NCBI GenBank assembly: GCA_033220425.1
Contig: CM065646.1
Span: forward strand, 503,501 to 567,500
Source of the DNA: Lepraria neglecta
Lineage: Eukaryota; Ascomycota; Lecanoromycetes; Lecanorales; Stereocaulaceae
Length of the DNA stretch: 64,000 bases
Reading direction: 5' to 3'
Position 1 is the stretch's first letter. Each line of letters begins with the position of its first letter. The notes beneath the pieces were generated by a model. That model had not been told where the DNA came from. It worked only from the letters and a program-made list of their open reading frames with translations, and did no database searches. The position numbers were made by a program, and so were the translations under genes. This document shows positions 47,171 to 56,601 of the stretch, piece after piece.

Positions 47171-47325
47171 GCGCCATCTCGGATGGATTTGTTACACACT
47201 TCAAAGGGCCATCAGTGGAGGAAGGTCAGAAAGCTAGGTGACTCATTTTATTACCTTACTTTGGCGCCACCTCAAGTGGATTGTTACACAATTCCGAGCA
47301 TAGTCAGCGGAGGAGGTCAGAAGCT
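47171..47325. repeat. Imperfect direct repeat of about 65 bases
   Basis: Copy 1 (about 47171-47235) and copy 2 (about 47264-47325) share GCGCCA(T/C)CTC, TGGAT(T)TGTTACACA, then TCAG(T/C)GGAGGA and GGTCAGAA(A)GCT in the same order. Copy 2 leads directly into the fragment of the fifth array unit, so the repeat is probably part of the duplicated module. Confidence 0.6.
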
Positions 47326-47329
47326 CTCA

Positions 47330-47418
47330 GAGATCTCACCCAGACGTCCACCATATACACGGGAGAGTCGTTGGAATTCATCAGAGTTGATGACGAGGTT
47401 GAGTGTGTCTTGGTTGAT
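47330..47418 (+). pseudogene. Tandem small-protein family, fragment of a further unit
   Basis: Only the 3' part of an exon is recognisable: LEFIRVDDEVECVLVDH, which aligns with LWTLIAWDGDVEEILRGH of unit D and FLWTKVDLDNEILEILVKH of unit B. It is followed by GCATGT where the other units have a GT donor. The N-terminal SRG region is not found upstream. Confidence 0.45.
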
Positions 47419-47884
47419 CATGCATGTTGGCCCTTTCCCTGGTTCGCTCCTTCAAAGCCATTCCGCAGTAGTAAGTCGATTTGAGCAAGAATCCTCCAGA
47501 GAATATGTGTCTAAGAGTCTAATCTCGGTCGGGCCGGTGCTTTTGAATTTCGTGGGTGCTCAACGGGAACATGGCCACGATCACAATTTCCTCGAGCTCA
47601 TATTCTGCCAGTGTTACTTAAATCTGGCCTGGGCTTGTACTAGAGGGGCTTCGATGCTTTTTCAAAACATATAGAAATTCCCCCAGCCAGCCTCCGCACT
47701 CGGGAGTAACAAAGACGAAGATCGGACACATTCGACGCTTAAATACTTGCATCTCAGCGCCTATCATCTCTTGATTCCTTCAAATAACCCTGCCCTTCAA
47801 CCAGCTCTCCCTCTTCAACCCTCCTTCCAAAAACCAAACCGGCAATCCCATAAACCTTCAAGAATCATCGAACATTTTCTCACG

Positions 47885-48322
47885 ATGCCTAGTAGGGGTC
47901 CAGCATATACCCCCGAGGAGTCAGTAGTTCTCATCTACTCCGTCTCCCGCGGCTTGACATACACCACCATAAGCGACATCATCAAGTTCAAATGTGGCAC
48001 TGATCGCAACGCCAGGAGCGCTCAGAGCAGAGTGGCAAAGGTTCGAGAGGATGCGACCGGTTATGGATGGCGTGATTTCTATACCCTTGCTCCGAACAAG
48101 TACGACTTCGACCTTGTGGATCAGTGGCTAAGAGGGCATGTGGACTGTGCCACGTTGTGGACCTTGATTGCTTGGGATGGCGATGTGGAAGAGATATTAC
48201 GTGGCCATGTATTTCTTCCAAATCTCTTATTCGTTTGAATAGCTAAGCTGACTATTCGGTGGCAGGGTCATGATCCGAGCAGATTCAGGACGAGTGACCT
48301 TGATCTGAGGGTCGACTATTGA
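47885..48322 (+). CDS. Tandem small-protein family, unit D (best preserved)
   Basis: Most complete unit, about 126 residues. Exon 1 (47885-48208) starts MPSRGPAYTPEESVVLIYS, then VSRGLTYTTISDIIKFKCGTDR, WRDFYTLAPNKYDFDLVDQWL and LWTLIAWDGDVEEILRGH. The intron starts GTATTT, has a GCTGAC branch-like site and ends GGCAG. Exon 2 (48269-48322) adds GHDPSRFRTSDLDLRVDY. Without splicing the frame stops at 48238; the spliced form resembles unit B. The N-terminal half looks helical with a conserved aromatic-Thr-Pro-x-Glu start. No known domain can be named with confidence, and its nuclear or other location is unknown. Confidence 0.6.
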
Positions 48323-48574
48323 AGAGACGGACAAGGAAGCAGTCGCGCCGATGGTGAGTGTCCTTGATACTTCTGACTCTCTCTCACGCTGACTATCTAA
48401 TGGTAGAGCCTCTGACAGAGCCTGCAATGTCGCAAATAAGGTGGTACCAAGTCCGGGAACGAGTTCCACCTCATATATTTTGCCCTAGAGAATGATCATG
48501 GCAGCCCTTAATGTTTAGTCATCTCAAAATGAAGCTCTGGAAACCCTTGCCCATCTTCAACTCACTCCACTTCA

Positions 48575-50098
48575 TCACGATGTACATTCAATAGCGATAT
48601 CAAATACACAATGCATTACACCCGGAGCATAGCTCTTGACCAGCTCCACATGTTCGCACTCAATACTCTGCTGCTCTCCGAACTTCTCACCAAAGTTCTT
48701 GTTCACCAGCTCCGTAAAGACCATTACAATCTCTGTCTTTCTGCTCTCGATATCCCTTTTTGCGACATTTTCATGCGCATGAATATATCCTCCTGCAGGA
48801 TCAAGTACCTGGACTGCCCACCCCCAGCTGTCCTTCGAGCTGGGTAGATAGCCGCAATTGACATGTACGACCGGTGGGATCTTGTTTCTCATCTCATCGA
48901 TTCTCTTGGCTGCGTGCTCGTTGCTTTCCTGGAAGACGAGCAACCTCTCATCGCCACGATCCTTCTCTTCCAAGCATTCTCCGCTATAGATGACTTTGAC
49001 GTCCCATTTGTTCCCTCCTGCTCCTCTTCTAAGGCCGTCAACGCTCCAAGGATTAATCTCCCAACACAAGACTTTTCCCACCCCAGCCTTTGCATAGCTG
49101 AAGGCAAAGTACCCGATCCCAGCATACAAGTCCACAGCACTGACTTGCCGAGGCTTCTTTCCCATTCGTTCTTCGGTCAGCGATTCTAGTTCCAGGACAC
49201 GGGCTTTCTCTGTAACGTTGCCTCTTGAGAACATCGTATAGCGCGGTGCCCAAGTCTGGAAGATGCCATTCTGCCGTGCGGTGCACCAGAACGCTGACGT
49301 GAAGTCTTTCTCTGTAGGAACATGGCCAGGTGACAGCACTGGGCCAAAGTCGCCCTGAAGGGGTGTGAGGCCTGTAGGAGATCGAAGAATGTTGGGTGCT
49401 GAGTCCGTAGCATGGCTCATGACTTGCTTCTGTATATGAGAATCTTGAACGGCCGTCTCTTTCGCAACGTTGGCAGGTATTGGCGCATTCAACGCGATGT
49501 GCGTGACTTTGAAGGCTTCGCATAGCATACTATAAAGGGATGAGAAGTCACCGGCATTAAGGTCCGCGGCAACTGCGGCTTTCAGAGTCGAGAAATCGGA
49601 AGCGGGTAGTAGCAGGAGAGGTGGATAGATTGTATAAGTCCATTTGCACACGGACATTATGCTTGTGGTGATCTGCTGCTCATGCAATCTCTTGAGAGCA
49701 AGCCATTTGCTGATCGTTCTTGCTAGAAGGTTCATTTGCCCTTGATCGCCGCCATCTTTGACCGAAGAGTCGGAGATGTGAGCAGCAGCGGACGAGGCAT
49801 GAGCAACAATACTGATACTTGCTTCGTGTTCCTGTAATCCAACCAAGCTGAGGAGTTCTGGAAAGGCGTCTGCTGTATACTCGCCCCTTCCCATGCAAAG
49901 AGTTGTAGGAAGAAAGAAACTACCATCCCGAACGTTTGCTGGATCCCCAGCCAGAATACACTCTCCATCCTGATCTGAGACCGATCTAATTTTGTCTCTT
50001 TTATCAAGCTTCTGCTGAGCTTGCAGAGCATCTTTAGTTCTCTTGACTAACTCCTTCGGCACAACCAAAGCAATGTAGGCTTTTGAATTACCTTCCAT
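48575..50098 (-). CDS. trm12: tRNA wybutosine-synthesizing protein Trm12/TYW2
   Basis: Intronless, 507 residues. It is a class I SAM-dependent enzyme that transfers the aminocarboxypropyl group of SAM to the modified G37 of tRNA-Phe in wybutosine synthesis (family knowledge). The Trm5/TYW2 fold is shown by WTYTIYPPLLLLP, SAFWCTARQNGIFQTWAPRY and RGNVTEKARV. The SAM motif VDLYAGIGYFAFSYAKAG follows, with CWEINPWSVDGLRRG after it and then HVNCGYLPSSKDSW. The substrate-recognition block before residue 270 is normal. The start is the only well-placed ATG. No damage is seen. It is separated from the next gene by about 1 kb. Confidence 0.92.
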   Translation of the reverse strand: MEGNSKAYIALVVPKELVKRTKDALQAQQKLDKRDKIRSVSDQDGECILAGDPANVRDGSFFLPTTLCMGRGEYTADAFPELLSLVGLQEHEASISIVAHASSAAAHISDSSVKDGGDQGQMNLLARTISKWLALKRLHEQQITTSIMSVCKWTYTIYPPLLLLPASDFSTLKAAVAADLNAGDFSSLYSMLCEAFKVTHIALNAPIPANVAKETAVQDSHIQKQVMSHATDSAPNILRSPTGLTPLQGDFGPVLSPGHVPTEKDFTSAFWCTARQNGIFQTWAPRYTMFSRGNVTEKARVLELESLTEERMGKKPRQVSAVDLYAGIGYFAFSYAKAGVGKVLCWEINPWSVDGLRRGAGGNKWDVKVIYSGECLEEKDRGDERLLVFQESNEHAAKRIDEMRNKIPPVVHVNCGYLPSSKDSWGWAVQVLDPAGGYIHAHENVAKRDIESRKTEIVMVFTELVNKNFGEKFGEQQSIECEHVELVKSYAPGVMHCVFDIAIECTS

Positions 50099-51151
50099 CC
50101 TTCTATTTCTGTTTCGGAGAACTCGCCCGGTCTTATCATGGAGTCACGATAGAGGTTTCTCAATGTGCAACTGGCGCGCTACTTTTCTCTGCCCTTTCCC
50201 AGAAGGTCTAGTTTGGGCCTGGTTCCAAATATCTTGGTGGCGATTGGTGGGACGCAGAGATGCTGTACAAGCGGGATTCTTAGCTCATATATTATTCTGC
50301 CAACTTGATATGGCTTTCCCTGGACGCTGAACGGCTCTGTCGATCAACACTAACGATTCATACTGAGAGACTGCCATATTTCGCGAGAGCATGTTTAAAG
50401 CTACGATTTTCAAAGTGGGTTTTGAATAGTCGGGAATTGCTAAGGCGTAAGATATACCGACGATCTCTTTAATACAGCGAAAAGTACAGCGTATCAGCCA
50501 CTCCTACTACACTAAAATTCTACAAGATGGGCAGGGTCAAAAGCGAGTCCATGTATACAACTCTGAGTATAACCAGGTTACACCCCGCGCAGGAGCCTTC
50601 TATTTGACTGTGTCTTCCAATGCCATCTAATGGAACAAAACGATTACAAACTTGACCCCTGTCCCTCGGCTCAAATTGCAGCATGAAGTCTATCGAGCTC
50701 CAACTCATCAAACCTCCGCCCTGCCCTCTTTCGCGCTCTGGAGAGCCGCGCTGCAAGCTTCGCATCCTTAGTTTTACTCATACAATAAGTACCCTAGCTT
50801 AGTGCTGGGCTGTCTAGAGCTTGCTGCTCCCAGAGCTACTCTGCCTTGGAATTTGGACACCTCGCAGGGTGAGCCGCTCGCGAAATGTCTAGGTCGTCGA
50901 TGATGTCTTGAGAAGGTGAGAGTAGGACCCCTAAGCTTCCCCCTTGAAGTCTGGGAGACAGGTGTTCACTTCTCGGGGGCTTGAACCAGTTTGTGATCTC
51001 AGCTTCTTCGTTGAATATGATGTAAGTGCGAGGTCGATGTGGAGTCGAGGGATGGGAGTCGGGAAATGTTTCGCCAGGAAGTAACTCTCAATGCTTTGAG
51101 TCAGCATCGACTTTGTGTAGTGATGTATCTGAGGCAAAGCTGAGCGTTGAT
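50099..51151. other. Intergenic, nothing recognised
   Basis: This holds the upstream region of TRM12 and the 3' flank of LCB3, both on the minus strand. Short frames at 50520-50765 and 50931-51257 have no homology; the latter overlaps the LCB3 end in another frame. Confidence 0.4.
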
Positions 51152-53082
51152 TCAAGGTGGCTTCCCTTCTAATCCAAGGCCAATAGTCGCGAAGAGAATC
51201 GGACCACCTTCGACAGCTATCCAAGCAATACCTGCAACGTCGATCAGTACAAAGCAATGGGTCATTGGAGAAGTTCTAGTACCAGTATAGACAATGAGCT
51301 TGGTGATGACTTCGACATCGTACCGTACTCTGGGCTTCTCAAGCTTTGAGAACATTTCCTTTTCTTCCTTTTCATCTTGCCTTCTTTCTGCACTAGGCCG
51401 ACGACTACCAAGCGAACTTGAAGGGGTCAATGGAGTGTATAAGGTGGTCTCGGCTTCAGTCATGGACTTGTAGAGATCGAGATTCGAAGATGCAGGTGTA
51501 GGTAGTAGACCAGCGGTTGGGTGCCTGCCTGAAGCACTTGACGTGGAAATGCCAAAGTAATCGGGGGATTTTTGCTGAACGCTGCTCTTCTCGTCTATTC
51601 CGGGGTTCGCCCTTTTCATATCTGATTTGCTCTCTCTACGAAGTTGCGCTCGGTATGCTAGAGTCTCATAGGCGTCAGCTTCGGATTGTGGTCCAATGGA
51701 TACTGAGCGGCTCCTTCGAGGATGGCGTATTGAGGTAAGCAAAGAAGGGATCTCTGAGACGGACGGTATGACATTGTCATCTTTGAGCTGATTTGGGACC
51801 TTGTTATATTCGCTGCAGATGGTATTAGCAGACGGTAGACATTGGAGCAGCATCAGACTTACGAAGCCTGGACAAAGAATCTTCTCGGCAGATTCAGGCC
51901 AAGGCTTTCAACGACACGAAACACTGGCGGCAGTATACGCAGTAGAGCTGGTTTCATGATCTCCCTCCAAGCAAAAACCATCAACACCCCGATGAGGATT
52001 CGTGCGATTGTTCTAGGCCAACCTAGAGCACTAAGGTTGAACGGCACCGTTGCAAGAACAGGTTCGTCCCAGGCCATCCCGCTTCGACCGAAATGCCAAT
52101 TTCCCAATTCAATACCTATCATGACTCCAGCAAACGCAACGCTGTCATCAAAGCATGGACAGTCATCTGCTGGCTCTGGATGGATTCTGACTAGCACAAG
52201 TATTATTAAGACCACAATAGTTGGGGCTTTGAAGGTCCCTGTGTGGATGAAGTGATCGAAATTATCTCCATATAGACACTGTATGATTGACAGTAAGGCC
52301 CCAAGCACACTGCCGACAAGAACATCGAAGAAGCCGTGCATGCCACAATAAATGCGACCCAAGATGATGGAGGTAGCGTAACAGCATGATACAACCTCCA
52401 GAATGAGTTTCAATGTTGGATGTACACTCGAGTCCGGCGAGTGTAGCATGAAGAGAGCGTATACTGCCACAGAGACGGCGTTCGTCGAGTGTGTCGAGGG
52501 AAAGCCGTATTCGAGAGCTGTCGAATGGGACATAGTGATTCTTTTCAAGGGAGGTGAAAGAGGTCTGGGTAAACACCACATATCCTTCAAGAAGCCGCTA
52601 AAGAAAACGCCGGATGCGAGGACATGTACCAAGCTGGATTATAATTAGCTCGACAATTTGATGAAGGGATCCTGCGGGAACCATACCCTCTGCCCAAATT
52701 TGTATATCCACACCAGAACAGAATCGGCAAGAATATCATGAAAAAGGTATGTGTGCCTAGGTTGGCCGTAGTTGAGAAGTAGGTATCAAGGGCCGGAGAC
52801 CGCATGGCTTTCTGCATTGCCGCCAAATGTGGTGTTTCCCAGCGGACCAGAGGGATGAGCCGCTGTCGGGGCTCGTAGCGCCAGAGAGGTAGCTTGGTTC
52901 TGTCTGTATCTATCATTAGTAAGCTGTCTTTGAACAGGGTAACATAAAAGCTGCTCACAGTGATCCAGGCTCCTGAGACCTGCGTCAAGCTTCTCCACGC
53001 ACTTGACCACATTGAGCGTGGGCAAAGGTTCCAACAGACCCTCCGGTTTCGCCATCTCCTCAGATCCTGCTACCGAGTCCAT
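51152..53082 (-). CDS. lcb3: Sphingoid long-chain base 1-phosphate phosphatase (Lcb3 type)
   Basis: Predicted 575-residue ER membrane phosphatase of the PAP2 superfamily that dephosphorylates (dihydro)sphingosine 1-phosphate. Five exons: 53082-52959, 52909-52687, 52633-51863, 51812-51283 and 51231-51152, phases 1, 2, 2 and 1. The three catalytic motifs are present: KDMWCLPRP, the FPSTHS active-site Ser/His, and GRIYCGMHGFFDV with the catalytic His and Asp. Several membrane segments follow (PTIVVLIILVLV and others). A long Ser-rich cytosolic insert (RSRSVSIGPQSEADAYETLAYR) precedes the last TM, WIAVEGGPILFATIGLG. Intron 4 is 51 nt with no in-frame stop, so retention would add 17 residues. Intact. 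Confidence 0.9.
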
Positions 53083-53416
53083 TTATGTGACAGCGCTCGC
53101 ACAGAGCCCTCAAACGCCCTCCATTGCGCGAAACGTAAGTGTAAAGTACAGTAGGATGTCATACCGGAAAGATCGATAGTCGGGTCGCCTAACGCGGCAC
53201 CAGCGGAGGTGGAGCTGTCGGCCAGGTGACGAAAAGTAAACACTCAATCTGCTAACTTTCAACCAACAAATTCTACAAGAAACCAACCAACTACTCGAAC
53301 ATAGCTTCTCTGTGTATACTTCTACATTGCATAGGTTTCATTGATCGTTGTTTGTCGCACCCTTTCACGCATATAAGCCTCGTCTTACAAAACACAGCTG
53401 CAGAGCCAGCGCCAAT
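53083..53416. promoter_or_regulatory. Bidirectional promoter region LCB3/RHO4
   Basis: A spacer of 334 bases separates two divergent ATG codons. It includes a CAACCAACAA-type tract near 53260-53295. No defined binding site can be named. Confidence 0.45.
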
Positions 53417-54381
53417 ATGACGGAGCAAGGCCAATATGAGAATTACGACTTTCTGCGACGAGGCTCGAGGAGGAGCGGCGTTCTTGGATCACAAACAGGC
53501 TCGGTGTCACCTCGAAGGAAACCTGTCAGACAGCAAAGCACAAGGGACAGCTTTGGCCACAGCGCTACGAGCTCATCAGATAGAGTATCAGCATCCACGA
53601 ACATCACACAACCTCCAGCATATTCGAAGAAGTTCGTCGTGGTCGGCGATGGCGGATGTGGAAAGACTTGTCTCTTGATCAGCTACAGTCAAGGCTACTT
53701 TCCAGAGGTAACGAGTTCGTGCCAGTGCAAGGAATACTTTGGCTGATTGAAACTAGAAATACGTCCCTACAGTCTTCGAGAATTACATCACCCACACAGA
53801 CCACAAGCCAAGCGGCAAGACAGTGGAGCTGGCGCTGTGGGATACTGCAGGTCAAGAAGAATATGACCGTCTCCGACCACTTTCCTACCCTGAAACCGAT
53901 CTTCTTTTCGTCTGCTTCGCCATCGACTGCCCCAATTCCCTCGAGAATGTTATGGACAAAGTATGTAGCCTCCAGTTCTTCTCGCCGCACCATTTGAGCT
54001 AACACATATCTCCAGTGGTATCCCGAAGTCCTCCATTTCTGCCCTACCACCCCTCTCATCCTCGTCGGCCTAAAATCCGACCTTCGCAATAAGCGCACCT
54101 GCATCGATATGCTCAAGACTCAAGGCCTGACACCGGTGACTCCAGAGCAAGGTCAAAACGTCGCAAAGCAGATGAACGCCACCTACGTCGAATGCAGCAG
54201 CAAAGAGATGTTTGGCGTACATGAGATTTTCGAATTGGCGGTAGACACAGTTGTTGGACAAGAGATCCGGATGAAGGAGCAGCGGCAGACCCAGCCACAA
54301 TATAATAGCAATACGGCAGTGGGAGGAGCTGGAAAATTCAACAAGAAGTCGAAGAGGAGGGGACCATGTTCTATCCTCTAA
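53417..54381 (+). CDS. rho4: Rho-family GTPase Rho4
   Basis: Predicted 286-residue small GTPase for polarity, septation and cell-wall control. Exons 53417-53707, 53757-53960 and 54016-54381, all phase 0. A long N-terminal extension of about 70 residues ([16 protein letters not shown], Ser-rich) is typical of Rho4. G-box motifs are GDGGCGKT (P-loop), the Thr of VPTVFENY (switch I), [18 protein letters not shown] (switch II), a TKxD-type site replaced by LKSD, and CSSKE. A Rho insert region is present, then a basic tail KKSKRR and the prenylation box CSIL, predicting geranylgeranylation and membrane attachment. Intact. Confidence 0.94.
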
Positions 54382-54738
54382 GTAGGACTGCGCAATGTCG
54401 ATTTGGTGTCACTGGTTCGCTTATGGTAATGATCATGCATGGACATGGTGTTTGGAAAAGCGACTTTCGCAACGGCCTCGTGTTCTCCTCTTTCTATGTT
54501 CGTATCTTTCGCCTTGTTGGCGAGCTGCAGCACACGTACTTCGGCGCCTGAAGCGTCGTTGCTACCATACATAGCGTGCATCCACATAATATTGTATCTC
54601 TTCGCATCCTCCGCCCTAAGTCAAGTGAGGTCCTCGATGGCTAAGTCGTTCATAAGGGCTCGTTTCGTTATAGGCTTTGCCAGACGCGTCGCTAGCTTTA
54701 GGGTAACTGGTGGATCACTTCTGAAGCTAGTCCCATTA
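54382..54738. other. Intergenic between convergent RHO4 and DAD1
   Basis: No gene is supported. The longer plus-strand frame 54439-54966 is the shadow of the acidic DAD1 tail plus 3' flank. Confidence 0.5.
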
Positions 54739-55207
54739 TCATCGACCTCGTTCCTTCTGAACCCCTCTCCCATCTTCCTCTTCCTCTTCACCCTCCCCCT
54801 CTTCCTCCTCTTCTTCACCCTCTTTCTCCGCTCCCTCCTTCCCATCCCCTTCAGGTTCTTGGGCCATCACACCTTCGAATTGACTCCACAATGCCTCAAC
54901 AGCGCCAAACTCATTGCCCACCTAAACCAACCAACATCAGTGGGACCCACGGATAGATGGATATAAGGAAAGCTGAAGGCACAGAGAGGATTTGTTAACA
55001 TACGGCAATAACACCTTCCAGTGACCGATTGAGCTTATTGATGTTCTGAAGGACATGTTCGAGAGACTAAATGATGCGTCAGTAACGTCTACTTGGGACA
55101 GTAGTAGGAAGAGACAAGCGTACCACAGCGATCTCTCCAACTAACGCGTCTCGTTGCTGGAAGAAGGAGGATTTGGGGGCAGTTTGTTGCGTAGAACGCG
55201 ACGCCAT
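54739..55207 (-). CDS. dad1: DASH complex subunit Dad1
   Basis: Predicted 109-residue kinetochore protein of the DASH/Dam1 ring that couples chromosomes to microtubules. Three small exons: 55207-55124, 55066-55004 and 54921-54739, each joined in phase 0, with GTACGC...TTAG and GTATGT...TTAG introns. The Dad1 core is FFQQRDALVGEIA, SLEHVLQNINKLNRSLEGVIA and VGNEFGAVEALWSQFE. The C-terminal 40 residues are an acidic Glu/Gly-rich low-complexity tail ending VQKERGR, encoded by a purine-rich tract. It is too split to appear as one open frame, but the conserved core makes the call firm. Confidence 0.88.
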
Positions 55208-56601
55208 GCTGATGAAGGATACTACCAGGCAGAGATCGAGAAATTAGCAGTCATGAAAGGCCTGCAGGTTAGACGATGAATGGTTATAATGTCGAGCTTG
55301 GGATACCGAGAATACTCTGAACTAAACGCGGATGATCTCGACTACTTCGGCTTTACCCGATCTAAGCAACGCTAGCTGTTTCTGAAGCTAATTTTGACAT
55401 CAGACCATTGGAGATTTTTAAAGCTCTCTACATCGCATTCACCATCGAAAAGGCCCTGGCAGCTGGCTCGCACCGGGGACTTTGAGATGGTATCTATTGG
55501 GCGATTCCTTTCAAGACGAGTGCTTCACCGGCTTACCGAAACTCCAATATCCGTAAGTCCTAACAGAAGGCTCACCTTCGCTATTACCAACCGCATCTCA
55601 TTGTTGCAATGTGGCAATAGGCTGGGGGAAATGTCTAGCTAATGGAGGCCCCCAGGGCCCCATATATGGCCAAAACAGACAAAGGAAGGCTAGCAACAGG
55701 CTTCTGGAATCGCATAGAAAGCAATCAAGCAACGGATTGCAACACTCATCGTCAATAACCTCGTAGGACGCGGATAATACCAGAATTGTCGATATCTTCA
55801 ATTGCTTTACCAATAGTTGGGTGTAACCTGATGCGTTATGTCACTTCCTGAATCTAAGACGCTCGTTGTTTTATCGTGCAACCAGTCCTTTCGTGAATCA
55901 AATGCATCTCACGACTCAACTGGTTGACGGAGTATGTACCCGATTCCTTCGTGAACATACGGATGCTGCTCTGGAAAGATACGTACATTAAAGTATAGAC
56001 TCATGCACGTACTTTGCTGACGCGATAGCGTCACAGTATCCTTGGGCTTCTTAGTCAAGACTGCTCCATATGTACATTATCGCCAGTCAACCCACGCACC
56101 AACCTGTCGCAAGAAGAGTGAATGTGGCCGAGGCAAGCTGTTGCTCAAAGCTTGGTCAAGAGGTGTGATGATTGGGCAAACGCATGTTGAGACCTTGCAT
56201 ACAGATATTCAAGCCGGTGACTCACAGCTAGTGCTACGAATAGTTCCGAGGTAAGGGAGGTCTGAGTACAGCGATTCGCCGACGGCGTTCGTTTACGAAT
56301 CAATTGGATATGCAGGTCCTTCATGGACCAATGCCCGATGCAATCGATCCTCGGTCCATAAAATGACTAGCAAAACGGGTTTAGGAATATCGCCGCTTTC
56401 GACGTGCAGCATCATCTCCTTCAACAACCTCGCCGCCGCCGATTTTCCACGCAATGTTGTCGTCAGGCCGATGGTTATGTCGTGGTCATAGACAGAATCT
56501 TATCTTGTCATTTATTCAAAGACCCTAATGCGCAGTGCCATTCAGCGTTGAAGGATTCCACATGTACTAACATTCCCAAGCGCGCAAGATTTCACGTTAG
56601 A
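55208..56601. other. Intergenic, nothing recognised
   Basis: About 1.4 kb runs from DAD1 to the GT2 relic. The plus frame opens at 56404, but its residues before 56602 show no family similarity, so they are treated as leader. No repeats were noticed. Confidence 0.4.

Noticed and set aside
48209-48238. Unspliced end of unit D
   Set aside because: The frame after GTATTT is not conserved, whereas splicing yields a tail comparable to unit B.
54439-54966. 175-residue plus-strand frame rich in Leu, Phe and Ser
   Set aside because: It is the complement of the acidic DAD1 tail and flank; the hydrophobic look comes from the CT-rich strand.
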